A stretch of 26,559 nt of DNA from Betaproteobacteria bacterium (GCA_009925965.1 RFPW01000008.1:1-26559); one strand, 5' to 3'; counted from the first letter of the stretch, positions 9,059 through 17,826 are shown. Numbers and translations are program-made. The notes: generated from the letters alone by a model not told the origin.

Positions 9059-11305
9059 CTAGGCGCTTGGCGTGTCCGGGCGACGAATGGTTTCGATACC
9101 GTTGAACTCGGTCAGGATCGTCGAATCGTCCGCCACGAGGAACACATCACACAGCGTGCGATCGCTGCCGGCTTCGCGCGCGCGAACAACTCCACGCGTA
9201 GCCGTGCGAGATGCGTCATGGATTCGAACTGCGCCGACAGACATCGGCAACGTTGGACCTGCGATCGCTTTGCGCGCCCACAGCACGGCAAGCTGGAGCG
9301 CGCCGTCGTTCGTCGCCGGGTCGCTCTGCCACCCCTCGGTGGACCACCCGAGCTCCGCCATGCCCTTGAGGTGACCCACAGCGCCGGCGCTTGAGATCCC
9401 CTCAATTTCTGCGAGCGTCTGAAAGAGCGGGCCGTGAAAAAGGAGGTAGCCGTCGTAGATGGTCGGCTCCGCGTAGCGCTCGAGCGACGCCGGCGCCTGC
9501 GCCTGCGCCTTCATCTGCGGATTGACCTGCGCTCCCATGACGATGCGCGCCGTGTAGAGCAGAACATTCTTCGCGTCGCGCAGCTCGACGGCGACCGTCG
9601 CGCCGTGCGCTGTGTGTTCGACGGCACCTCGCATTTCGATGACGGTCGCGGCGCCCTTCGTCAGGCGGATGCTCTTCATGACGCGAATGTTCTCGACAGC
9701 GAGATTCGAAAATTCCGGGCACAAATCCCTGCCGAAACGCAGACACCACTCGACGACGATGGCAACAGGGACGACGGCAGCACCGGCTACCTTGTGATCA
9801 TTCAGATAGAGGTGAGAGGTGTCCGTGAGCTCGATCGACGACACGACCGTCTTCGGCGCGACGACGCCGAGTGCGCCGGCTCCGACGCTTCGTGCGACGA
9901 CCGAGATGGTGTCCGTGCCTTGCGAACGCAGTTCGTCGACGAAGTGACACGCGCCGCCGGCGAGTGAAATCAGCGGCACGCCACGCTCGGTGAAGTGGTC
10001 TCGCAGTGTGGGCGTCACCATGCCGCCTTCCCAAGGCCCCCAACCGATGGACCGTACGACGCAGGACGCGCCGCGTTTCGCGCGCTCCGCGCAAGCGACA
10101 GCATTGAGCACTTCGTTCGCCATGGCGTAGTCGCTTTGACCTGCGTTGCCAGTGCGCGCCGCGATAGACGAGAACATGCAGATCATCGTCAGCGGCTCTT
10201 GCGAGACGGCGTCGAGGAGCGCCGAGAGGCCGCGCACCTTCGTGTCGAAGACGCGATCGAACTGCTCGACCGTCTTCTCTTTAAGCATCTTGTCGGCGAG
10301 CACGCCAGCCGCATGGAGCAGCCCAGTGACGGCGCCAAATTGCGGACGAAGCTCGTCGAGTGCAGCGCGAATCTGCGACGAGTCGCGTACGTCCACGGCG
10401 CGGTAAGCGGCCTTCGAACCCCACTTTTCAAGCGCAGAGAGTGTCGCCATTACTTCGCGCGCGGCGAGAATCTCCTGCGCGCGCTTGCCAATAGCCGCGG
10501 GCACGAGCTTCTCACCCGTGACCTTCGCGTTCTCGATGAGCGCTCGCTTGATCGCGCCTTCGTCGACCGCCGCGACCGTGCACGCAGGCTCTGACTCGAG
10601 CGCGGTGCGCCCGAGCAAAATGAACTTTGGCTTGCACTGCTTCGCGAGTTCGATGGTACAGGCGGCGGTGACCCCGCGAGCGCCGCCCGACACGACGATC
10701 ACGCTGTCCGAACTGAGCGAAATCTTTCCTTCGTGGGTTTGTGATTCGGTCGCGACGAGCGCGTTTCGCACGCCGTCCGCGCGGAGGCCGACCTCCTGCA
10801 CCGAACCGCCCTCAAACAGCTCCGAAACAATCTTGTCGGCGAGCACGTTGGTCGACTGCGACCCGCGCTCGCAGTCAATGCTCCGCACCACCGCCCGAGG
10901 ACACTCGAGCGCGAACGTGCGCACAAGGGCTGCAAGCCCAGCCGTCCATGCGCGTGCTGGGTCCGCCCCGCGAAGACCAAAATCGCCGCCGGAATCCTGC
11001 ACGCTCACGACAGCGCCAATTTCCTTTTCGAACGCGCCCGCCACTGCCTTCAGGGCCAAGAACGCGTCGCGCTGCAACTCAATCGCGTCAGCCACCGACT
11101 TCACATCGCGAAGCCCATGGAGAAGGATGACGACGCGGGCGTCGGCCGGGACTTCATTCACGACCTCCGACTTGATCCCGCGCGCCGAGAGCCGTGTCAC
11201 GACCGCAGCGGCTACACCGGTGCGGTCGTCGGTCACAACCACGCGGCCGGGCACGCGGAGGCCCGACCATGCAAAGCCGCTCTTCGAGAGCGGTACTTCA
11301 TTCAC
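9059..11305 (-). CDS. Pfa-type ketoreductase-dehydratase (KR-DH) protein
   Basis: This is the C-terminal half of a PfaA-like protein. Residues 1-195 form a structural KR subdomain. The catalytic KR has VVSGGARGVTAA at 204-215 for NADPH, FSS at 378-380, Tyr393 in SDYAMANE and Asn397. Residues about 485-748 are a PKS/PfaA-type dehydratase with His504 in HxxxGxxxxP (HKVAGAAVVP), LLFHGPLF at 621-628 and Asp667 in DxxxQ (DGALQ). It would reduce beta-ketoacyl-ACP and dehydrate the product. The annotated start is GTG at 11303-11305, with no good ribosome-binding site. The reading frame is open upstream to the previous gene, and the pre-GTG residues LLRLA join naturally to the conserved-looking start of the KR region. 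The protein may therefore be made by a -1 frameshift from the KS-AT-ACP gene. Confidence 0.9.
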   Translation of the reverse strand: MNEVPLSKSGFAWSGLRVPGRVVVTDDRTGVAAAVVTRLSARGIKSEVVNEVPADARVVILLHGLRDVKSVADAIELQRDAFLALKAVAGAFEKEIGAVVSVQDSGGDFGLRGADPARAWTAGLAALVRTFALECPRAVVRSIDCERGSQSTNVLADKIVSELFEGGSVQEVGLRADGVRNALVATESQTHEGKISLSSDSVIVVSGGARGVTAACTIELAKQCKPKFILLGRTALESEPACTVAAVDEGAIKRALIENAKVTGEKLVPAAIGKRAQEILAAREVMATLSALEKWGSKAAYRAVDVRDSSQIRAALDELRPQFGAVTGLLHAAGVLADKMLKEKTVEQFDRVFDTKVRGLSALLDAVSQEPLTMICMFSSIAARTGNAGQSDYAMANEVLNAVACAERAKRGASCVVRSIGWGPWEGGMVTPTLRDHFTERGVPLISLAGGACHFVDELRSQGTDTISVVARSVGAGALGVVAPKTVVSSIELTDTSHLYLNDHKVAGAAVVPVAIVVEWCLRFGRDLCPEFSNLAVENIRVMKSIRLTKGAATVIEMRGAVEHTAHGATVAVELRDAKNVLLYTARIVMGAQVNPQMKAQAQAPASLERYAEPTIYDGYLLFHGPLFQTLAEIEGISSAGAVGHLKGMAELGWSTEGWQSDPATNDGALQLAVLWARKAIAGPTLPMSVGAVRIHDASRTATRGVVRAREAGSDRTLCDVFLVADDSTILTEFNGIETIRRPDTPSA

Positions 11306-11345
11306 CGCAAGACGAAGAAGCTTTCCGACTGGCGCACCCGCGGCC

Positions 11346-11364
11346 TCAGTCCCGTTCGGACCGA
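11346..11364 (-). other. Stem-loop downstream of the A7 slippery site
   Basis: On the transcript, UCGGUCC (11364-11358) and GGACUGA (11352-11346) pair over 7 bp with one G-U and a GAACG loop. It starts 24 nt after the slippery heptamer, further than the usual 5-9 nt spacer of frameshift stimulators, so a stimulatory role is only possible. Confidence 0.4.
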
Positions 11365-11382
11365 TGCTCTTTGCGGATGCGC

Positions 11383-14300
11383 CTAAGATTTTTTTGAGGC
11401 ACCGCCCTTGGCCGCTTCCATGTAGTCGACGATTTCGCTCAGCGTTCGAAGGGCGCCAAGCTCGGAGGCTTTGACTTCCGGGAGGTTCGGAACGCGGGTA
11501 CGCATCGTCGAAAGGATCTCGACTCGCTTGATGGAATCGATACCGAGGTCGGCCTCAAGCTCCATTTGGAGGCCGAGCATTTCAAGGGGATAACCCGTCT
11601 TCTCCGCGACGATTTTGAGCATCAAGTCGTTCAAGTCGACAGCGCCATTCAACGCGGCGCCGTTCGACGGAGAAGCCGCGGGGGGAGCGGCTACGAGATC
11701 CGGTGCAGCAGCAGCGACGGTCGCAGGGGCGGGAGCAGCGATGACTGCAGGGGCGGGAGCAGCGATAGGAGCGGGCGGCGGTGGCGGCGCGTACGCGACG
11801 GGCTGCGGCGCCGGAGCGGGCTGCGCGTAAACCGGCGCGGGAGCAGCGGCGACGTAAGTCGGAGCCGACAACGCGACAGACGCACTGAGCGCAGGCATTG
11901 AGGGCGCGTGCGCGAGCATCGGCATCGCCTGGCCCGTCAACATCTGCGTCAGCCCCGAGAGCGCTGTCTGCGAGGTCTGAAGGAATGCGGCATGGCTTTC
12001 GGTCATCGCGCGTTGGTACGCGAGGTGAACTTCAGCCGTGTGTCGTTGCGCGTCCTGAAACGCGTGGACCCAAGAAACGTGAATATCGGGAGAGATTGGT
12101 TTCATGAGGGTATTCGTAAGTGGTTTGCGATTCGGAGCAACAGGTGCAGAAATTGTCGGGACGCGTGGCGCCGCGGCGGGCGCCGTCGCCGGTGCAAGTG
12201 AAGCGGACTGAGCGGACGCGGCCAGCGACGGGAGCGCCGCGGAGGCAGGAGCCTTCGCCAGCGCGTTTGGCTTCGGAAGGGCCGCTGCGCCGCCCGCCGG
12301 CGGATACGGCTTGCCGTAGTTCGTGCCCGTGATCGGGATCGCCATCGCGGGCTTCTTCTTAGGCGTCGTACTACGCGGCGCGTAGTGCGCGAATAGCGGC
12401 GCGAGCGACATCGACACGCCGCTCACCGCGAGGCGGGCCAGTCCGTCGAAGAACGACGCAATGCCGTTCTTACCTTTGCGATCGAGTGCGACGGCGACGT
12501 GCGGCCGGTGGTCGCCGAGGATGCGCGCGACCATGTCGCTGAGCACGGACGTCGGACCCACTTCGACGAACACGCGAACGCCTCGCGCGTACATCGCCTC
12601 GACTTCATCGACGAAGCGAACGGGCGACGCGATCTGCACGGCGAGTTGCTTGCGAATGTACTTGGGGTTGGCCGTGTGCGGCGCCGCGTCGACGTTTGAA
12701 TAGACGTCGAATAAAGGCTTTTTGAAAGCGCAGTCAGCGAGAAATTTTTCGAACGGAACCTGCGCGCCCGCGACGAGAGGGCTGTGAAACGCCGTCGAAA
12801 CGCTCAGACGCTTGACGGTGACGCCCTTCGTCTTGAACGCAGCCTCAGCCTTTTCAATCGCGGCGACACTCCCGGAAATCACGACTTGCATCGGACCGTT
12901 GTGATTGGCCACAACTGCACCCGTATTCGCCATCGCGAGGACGGTCGTGACCTCTTCGATAGAGGCGACAACGGCCGACATCGCGCCCGCCTCAGACGAC
13001 GCGCTCGCCATCAGTTCGCCGCGCTTGCGCGAAATCGCGACGAAATCTTCGAGCGAAAGGACGCCTGCGGCATAGAGCGCAGTGAGCTCGCCGTAGCTGT
13101 GTCCGCCGACGCACTTGGCCGCTATTCCGAGTTCGGAAAGCACTGCGAGCATCGACGCGCTCATGAGGCCAATGGCGGGCTGCGCCCACTCCGTACGTGT
13201 GAGCTTCTCCGCCTGCGCGGCCTCGTCCGCGGCAGAGAAAACAGGGCGCGGGAATACGACCTCGTGAATTGCCGACTTCGTCCTCTCGTCCTCGAACTGC
13301 TGGGACGCTGCGGCGTCCCACACGCTTCGTGCAGTGTCAAACTCCATCGAGAAGTCCGCGCCCATGCCGACGTATTGGCTGCCTTGGCCAGGGAACATGA
13401 AGGCGAGGTCGCCCATCGCGGGTGAGGCAGAAAAATGGGTGCCATTCGGTGTCGAAAACGTGTCCGCAGGCGCCTTTTCGATCTGGGTGATTGCTGCCGC
13501 AAACTTCGAGCGCAAGTCGTCGACGGAACTCGCAACGACGGCGAGACGTACTGCGTCTGATGCGCTAAAGGCGCTTGCAGCGTCGCGCGCGATGTCCACA
13601 AGCGTCCACTGCGTCGCAACCATCTCCTGAACCCGCGCCACAAGCGTATTCGCGCTTGCGGCCGACACCAGCACGAGCTCGGCTGCGCGCGTTTGCATTC
13701 GGTATGCGGCCTTCCCGCCACCCGACGGGATGTACTCCTCGGCCGTCAAGTGAAAGTTCGAGCCGCCGAAGCCGAAGCTCGAGACGGCAGCGCGGCGCGG
13801 ATGCGAAGCGTCGCGAATCCACGGGCGCGTCTTCGTATTCAAGTAAAACGCGCTGCCTTCGATGCCCATGTTGGGGTTCGGGCGCTCGATCTTGATCGTT
13901 GGCGGCAGCACCTTATGATGAAGGGCCATCAGAATCTTGAAGAGGCCTGCGGCTCCCGCGGCCGACTTCGTGTGACCGATCTGCGACTTCACGGACCCGA
14001 GCGCGCACCAAGGCTTCTCAATCGGCCCAAGCTCCGCCGCCATTTGACGCAGGCCTTCGAACTCCGCCGCGTCTCCTGCCTTCGTGCCTGTGCCGTGAGC
14101 CTCAACAAGTTCAACGGTGTCAAAACTGTAACCGGCGCGCTCGTAAGTGCGGCGAAGCGCCCTTGCTTGGCCCTCGGGCACGGGCGCGTAGACGCTCTTG
14201 CTTCGTCCGTCGGAAGATGTCCCGATGCCGCGAAGCACCGCATACACGCGGTCCCCGTCTCGCTCCGCATCCTCAAGACGCTTGAGCGCGACCATGCCAA

Positions 14301-15156
14301 GTCCTTCGCCGAGGATCGTTCCGTCCGCGGCATCCGAGAACGGACGGCAATCGCCCGTCGGCGAAAGCGCGGGCGTCTTGCTAAAACACACGTACATGAA
14401 GATGTCGTTAAGCGCGTCGACACCGCCCGTGATCACCACGTCCGACTGGCCGAGCGCTAGCTCGTTGACGGCGAGCGAGAGCGCCGCGAGCGAGCTCGCG
14501 CACGCCGCGTCCGTGATGCAGTTCGTGCCGCGCAAATCAAAACGATTCGCGATGCGCCCGGCTACAACGTTTCCGAGAAGCCCGGGGAATGACGCTTCCT
14601 GCCAAGGCACGTAATTGCTACCGATACGGTCGCAAATCGCCTGCGCCTCTTTTTCTTCAATGCCGCTCTCACGAAGAGCCTTGATCCAAACGGGGCGCTG
14701 TAAGCGGCTCGCGAGCGAGCTCACGAGCTCCTGCGTCGAGGTGACGCCGAGGATCACGCTCATACGTTCTCGGTCCATATTCGCGAACTGACCTTGGCTC
14801 GCATCTTCAAGGACTTTTTGCGCGACTATGAGCGAGAGGATCTGCGCCGTGTCGGTGGCGGGAAGAATGCTCGGCGGCACGCCGAACTCCATCGCATCGA
14901 AGTCCTGTGGGCTGAGGAACGAACCGCGGCGGCAGTATGTCTTGTCAGGGGCGGCCGGGTCCGCGTCGTAGTAGTCCTCGACGAGCCAGTGCGACGCGGG
15001 GACGTCCGTGATGAGGTCGCGGCCCGCGAGGATGTCACGCCAAAAACCTTGCGCGTCGGAAGAGCCTGGAAACAAGGCGCTGACGCCGACGACAGCGATC
15101 GGAACCTGCGAGTTAATGACTCGTGTTTTGTCTGACGATTTCTTCATGGCTCTCAC
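11383..15156 (-). CDS. Pfa-type KS-AT-ACP protein with a single ACP (PfaA N-terminal half)
   Basis: This 1257-residue protein starts the PfaA-type module. The KS (about 17-480) has Cys219 in DAACASS, His354 in EAHGTGT and His395 in SQIGHTKSAA. The AT (about 583-900) has FPGQGSQYVGMG at 588-599, Ser687 in GHSYG and STAFHSP at 787-793, which indicates malonyl-CoA loading. An Ala/Pro-rich linker (920-1165) contains a helical patch at about 1028-1075. One ACP (about 1174-1248) carries Ser1208 in LGIDSIKR, the Pfa-type ACP signature. Pfa synthases usually carry several tandem ACPs; here there is one. The start is GTG at 15156, overlapping the pfaD stop as GTGA; an ATG at 15147 is an equally plausible start. 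The stop TAG at 11383-11385 follows an A7 slippery run, and the missing KR-DH half lies in the -1 frame just downstream. Confidence 0.93.
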   Translation of the reverse strand: MRAMKKSSDKTRVINSQVPIAVVGVSALFPGSSDAQGFWRDILAGRDLITDVPASHWLVEDYYDADPAAPDKTYCRRGSFLSPQDFDAMEFGVPPSILPATDTAQILSLIVAQKVLEDASQGQFANMDRERMSVILGVTSTQELVSSLASRLQRPVWIKALRESGIEEKEAQAICDRIGSNYVPWQEASFPGLLGNVVAGRIANRFDLRGTNCITDAACASSLAALSLAVNELALGQSDVVITGGVDALNDIFMYVCFSKTPALSPTGDCRPFSDAADGTILGEGLGMVALKRLEDAERDGDRVYAVLRGIGTSSDGRSKSVYAPVPEGQARALRRTYERAGYSFDTVELVEAHGTGTKAGDAAEFEGLRQMAAELGPIEKPWCALGSVKSQIGHTKSAAGAAGLFKILMALHHKVLPPTIKIERPNPNMGIEGSAFYLNTKTRPWIRDASHPRRAAVSSFGFGGSNFHLTAEEYIPSGGGKAAYRMQTRAAELVLVSAASANTLVARVQEMVATQWTLVDIARDAASAFSASDAVRLAVVASSVDDLRSKFAAAITQIEKAPADTFSTPNGTHFSASPAMGDLAFMFPGQGSQYVGMGADFSMEFDTARSVWDAAASQQFEDERTKSAIHEVVFPRPVFSAADEAAQAEKLTRTEWAQPAIGLMSASMLAVLSELGIAAKCVGGHSYGELTALYAAGVLSLEDFVAISRKRGELMASASSEAGAMSAVVASIEEVTTVLAMANTGAVVANHNGPMQVVISGSVAAIEKAEAAFKTKGVTVKRLSVSTAFHSPLVAGAQVPFEKFLADCAFKKPLFDVYSNVDAAPHTANPKYIRKQLAVQIASPVRFVDEVEAMYARGVRVFVEVGPTSVLSDMVARILGDHRPHVAVALDRKGKNGIASFFDGLARLAVSGVSMSLAPLFAHYAPRSTTPKKKPAMAIPITGTNYGKPYPPAGGAAALPKPNALAKAPASAALPSLAASAQSASLAPATAPAAAPRVPTISAPVAPNRKPLTNTLMKPISPDIHVSWVHAFQDAQRHTAEVHLAYQRAMTESHAAFLQTSQTALSGLTQMLTGQAMPMLAHAPSMPALSASVALSAPTYVAAAPAPVYAQPAPAPQPVAYAPPPPPAPIAAPAPAVIAAPAPATVAAAAPDLVAAPPAASPSNGAALNGAVDLNDLMLKIVAEKTGYPLEMLGLQMELEADLGIDSIKRVEILSTMRTRVPNLPEVKASELGALRTLSEIVDYMEAAKGGASKKS
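11389..11395 (-). promoter_or_regulatory. Candidate -1 ribosomal frameshift site A AAA AAA
   Basis: The transcript reads TCA AAA AAA TCT TAG at the end of the KS-AT-ACP gene. The seven A's sit exactly in X XXY YYZ register. A -1 slip continues as ATC TTA GGC GCA and stays open through the KR-DH gene, giving 1256 + 776 = 2032 residues. A purine-rich AAGGG lies 9 nt upstream, near the spacing of the dnaX internal Shine-Dalgarno. No ATG, GTG or TTG occurs in the -1 frame between the slip site and the GTG at 11305. A seven-base homopolymer is also a classic place for sequencing error. Confidence 0.55.
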
Positions 15157-16778
15157 TGCAAGCGGCGTGGACGAAACTGAAACGCGCTGGCGGGAACGGC
15201 GACGCCGTAAGTGCGAAGTTGTTGGGCACGCGTCACGACGGCCGCGCCCTCGAGCAAGTTGCGCGCGATTTGTTCGGCGCCTCGTTCGGCCGGGTCTTCA
15301 AGGAAGCTGCCCTTGACCCACGCGTTGAACGCTCCCATCGCGGGACCACACCAGATTTGGTAGTCGGTCTGACGCGTCGGGTCACCGTCGATGGCCCACC
15401 GGCTAGCCTTGCCAAGATACCAACGGAAACAGAGCGCCATGCGGTGCCTTGGGTCGCGGCGTGCGCGGTCCGCTTCACCCACGTCCCGGCGGTCCCAGAA
15501 ACGCTCCGTCTCGACCCACACATCGGTGAGGCTCATTCGGAACACGTCGCGCTCGAGGCGTGTGCGGTCGGCTTCCGGAATCGCCTCGATAGACGCGCAG
15601 CGCGTATAGATGTCGTAGAGCTTCGCGGCCCTCACGCCGAACATCGTACCGCGCTTTAGCACTTGAACGTTCACACCGAGCTCGAACATGTCGGCTGCCG
15701 GCGCCATCATTACGTCGGCCACATCGGCGAGCGCGAGCATTCGCTTACCCGCTTCGGAAAGGCCAGCTTCGATCGCGCCCTGGTTGACAGTGCCGGTGAC
15801 GACGTACGCGGCGCCGAGCGCGAACGCAGAAGCGATCGACGCTGGCGTGCCGAGACCACCCGCCGCGCCAACGCGGATCTGCCGCGAATAGCCTTGCTGC
15901 TGAGTGATCTCGTCGCGAAGCTGCAAGATGGTCGGGAGGAGCACGCCAAGCGGGCGGTTATCTGTGTGGCCGCCACTGTCCGCCTCCGCCGTGATGTCTT
16001 CGGCAACGGGAACATACGCGGCGAGTCGCGCTTCGTCCGGCGTGATTGCGCCCTTTTGTAAAAGCGCTCCGAGCATCTCCGACGGCGCGGGACTCATGAA
16101 TTGACGGGCAACTTCGGAGCGCGAGATCTTCGCGAACACGTGATTCTTGCGAACGATGCGCCCGTCGGGGAGCTGCGACAAGCCAGCGACGGCACAGTGA
16201 ACGACGGCGGGTGTGAGCGCCATGAACGCCGAAGCGCACACGTGGCCGACGCCGCGCGAGACAAGCATCGCGGCGACATGATTCTCGAGGTCCGCTTCGT
16301 TGGGCGAGTGGATGAGATTCACCCCCCACGAGCGGTCGCGTCCAAGCGTCCGCGAGAGCTCATCGACGGCGGCTTCAACTCGCTCGCGCGAAAGCCCCGC
16401 GGCGCCGAAGAAACCAAGCATGTTCGCGTTGGCCATTGCGACGACGAGCGACGTGGTCGCGATCCCGTTCGCCATCTCGCCGGCAACGTATGGAAAACGG
16501 AGCGAATGCGTCTCGCAGAAGCCTCGGTCGCCGAGCCACTCCGGGTAGATCGCCGGGAGCGACGCTAGCGTCGAATACTTCGCGCGCTCACCAGTGTCGG
16601 CGTTGTCGAACGCAATGCCAACGCGACGCTGCTCCCCGTCGTAGACGATGGACAGTGGCTCACGAATGCGCTCGGCCGCACGCGCAATGGATGCGCTCGA
16701 AAAGAGCACGGACGAATCGTTCGGGGCTGCACTGTTAGGGGCTGCACTCGCGCGCGCGGGATCGAGGAAGGCATGCAT
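15153..16778 (-). CDS. pfaD: PfaD-like trans-acting enoyl reductase (FMN)
   Basis: This 541-residue enzyme belongs to the PfaD/FabK-like family of FMN enoyl reductases with a 2-nitropropane-dioxygenase fold. It acts in trans on enoyl-ACP intermediates of Pfa synthases. Visible landmarks are LGFFGAAG near residue 122, the hallmark ADSGGHTDNRP at about 266-276, and the flavin-phosphate-binding GAAGGLGTP at about 304-312. These are followed by FELGVNVQVLKRGTMF and a C-terminal region with WCGPAMGAFNAWVKGSFL, typical of PfaD. I chose the ATG at 16778, 10 nt after the phosphopantetheinyl transferase stop. A longer TTG start at 16841 would lie inside that gene and adds 21 unconserved-looking residues. 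The ribosome-binding site is poor, so translation may be coupled. Its stop overlaps the next gene by 4 nt. Confidence 0.93.
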   Translation of the reverse strand: MHAFLDPARASAAPNSAAPNDSSVLFSSASIARAAERIREPLSIVYDGEQRRVGIAFDNADTGERAKYSTLASLPAIYPEWLGDRGFCETHSLRFPYVAGEMANGIATTSLVVAMANANMLGFFGAAGLSRERVEAAVDELSRTLGRDRSWGVNLIHSPNEADLENHVAAMLVSRGVGHVCASAFMALTPAVVHCAVAGLSQLPDGRIVRKNHVFAKISRSEVARQFMSPAPSEMLGALLQKGAITPDEARLAAYVPVAEDITAEADSGGHTDNRPLGVLLPTILQLRDEITQQQGYSRQIRVGAAGGLGTPASIASAFALGAAYVVTGTVNQGAIEAGLSEAGKRMLALADVADVMMAPAADMFELGVNVQVLKRGTMFGVRAAKLYDIYTRCASIEAIPEADRTRLERDVFRMSLTDVWVETERFWDRRDVGEADRARRDPRHRMALCFRWYLGKASRWAIDGDPTRQTDYQIWCGPAMGAFNAWVKGSFLEDPAERGAEQIARNLLEGAAVVTRAQQLRTYGVAVPASAFQFRPRRLQ

Positions 16779-16788
16779 AAAAAGGGCT

Positions 16789-17478
16789 CTAATGAGAGAG
16801 GCGGCGGGCGACCGATGCAACCGTTCTCGACGACAGGTCAAAGGTATCTAGCCACCAGTGCGCGCTGTCATCGTTCTCGATGGCGCACGAAAGTATCGCG
16901 GCGGGCTGGTCGGGCGAAACGCTCACCTCGAACGAGCTCGATGGGACCGAAAAGCCGCTGCCAATCGCCTTCAAATAGGCCTCCTTGCGGGTCCACGTCG
17001 CGAAGAACGCGGCGCGTTGCTTCGACGCGTCGAGGCTCTCAAGGGCGAATCGCTCACGCTGCGAAAATGAGTTCGCGGCGACGCCGACGATGTCTGTCTC
17101 GTCGTCCTCGCGCTCGACGTCGATTCCGACGAGGCCGCGCGGCGAAATCGCGACCGCTGCCAATTCGCCCGAGTGCGAAAGGTTGAACGAAAGCGCGTCA
17201 CCGCGGAGCGACGGTTTTCCGTGTGCCCCGTAGTCGAACGCAACTTGCGGCGCCGCGACGCCCAAACGCTCGCCAAGCAGTGCGCGAAGGCCCGCGCGTG
17301 CGACGACGAAGCGGCGCGCGGCGTTCGGCATGAGGAAGCGGCGCGCACGTGAAATTTCGTCCGGAGCTAAGGTTCGCGTCGCGAGAGCGAGCGCTTCGTC
17401 GCTCGCTTCAAGCGAGGCGACGAACACGTCTACGTCGCCGCACCCACGGCGAACGAACTTGAAAGCGGAAGTCGTCAA
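16789..17478 (-). CDS. Sfp-type 4'-phosphopantetheinyl transferase
   Basis: This protein transfers phosphopantetheine from CoA to the ACP serine, here presumably Ser1208 of the KS-AT-ACP protein encoded two genes downstream. Family motifs appear in order: HGKPSL, FNLSHSGE, VGIDVER (Mg-binding acidic residues) and FFATWTRKEAYLKAIGSG. The length of 229 residues is typical. Two starts are possible. An ATG at 17508 has no Shine-Dalgarno. A TTG at 17476-17478 follows AGGAG with 5 nt spacing, and I prefer it. It is the first gene of the operon, so the synthase carries its own activating enzyme. Dedicated PPTase genes (pfaE) are usual partners of Pfa synthases. It is similar in codon style (CTC leucine) to the synthase genes. 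Confidence 0.92.
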   Translation of the reverse strand: MTTSAFKFVRRGCGDVDVFVASLEASDEALALATRTLAPDEISRARRFLMPNAARRFVVARAGLRALLGERLGVAAPQVAFDYGAHGKPSLRGDALSFNLSHSGELAAVAISPRGLVGIDVEREDDETDIVGVAANSFSQRERFALESLDASKQRAAFFATWTRKEAYLKAIGSGFSVPSSSFEVSVSPDQPAAILSCAIENDDSAHWWLDTFDLSSRTVASVARRLSH

Positions 17479-17508
17479 CAGGTCTCCTCTCGCATCGCGC
17501 TGGGTCAT

Positions 17509-17826
17509 GGACGGAGCATCGGAAATTCAAGCGTCCTCCACTAGCCGGACTGGCCCCAGGCAACCCAGATGTTGCACCCGATCCGGGGTCTCGTCCATCC
17601 ATCCACGACCAGAGAAGGCGTCTTGCGGCTCGGCCCCACAGGTCGCGGCCTCATCTCACGGTCGCGCGCGCGGGTTAACCCGGGGCTTGAAGTCGCTTGC
17701 CGAGAGGGCTTTCCAGGCTGCCGCACCCCGTCTCAGGCGGTGGTGCCTCACGCGCGGTTTTGCGCCGTGCACTGGGCGGCAAAGCGTTCTCGCAGCGCTG
17801 GCCCTGCGGCGTGGATGCTTTGGTTT
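17509..17826. other. Spacer upstream of synthase operon, with 12-bp palindrome
   Basis: No gene is recognisable on either strand. The stretch is GC-rich and should contain the operon promoter, though no -35/-10 pair stands out. A perfect 12-bp palindrome CGGGTTAACCCG lies at 17671-17682 and could be an operator. An imperfect hairpin lies at about 17749-17769. It may also hold decayed mobile-element sequence, but I cannot name one. Confidence 0.4.
17671..17682. repeat. Perfect 12-bp palindrome CGGGTTAACCCG
   Basis: It lies about 170 bp upstream of the ATG of the first operon gene and is embedded in alternating GC sequence. It is a candidate repressor site for the lipid operon; no family is assigned. 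Confidence 0.35.

Noticed and set aside
10485..11474. 329-codon plus-strand frame opposite KR-DH
   Set aside because: Antisense to the conserved KR motifs, composition is Ser/Ala/Thr-biased, and no family is recognisable.
16779..16841. Longer TTG-initiated N-terminus of the PfaD-like protein
   Set aside because: It lies inside the PPTase gene and adds residues unlike PfaD; the ATG at 16778 just after the PPTase stop fits better.
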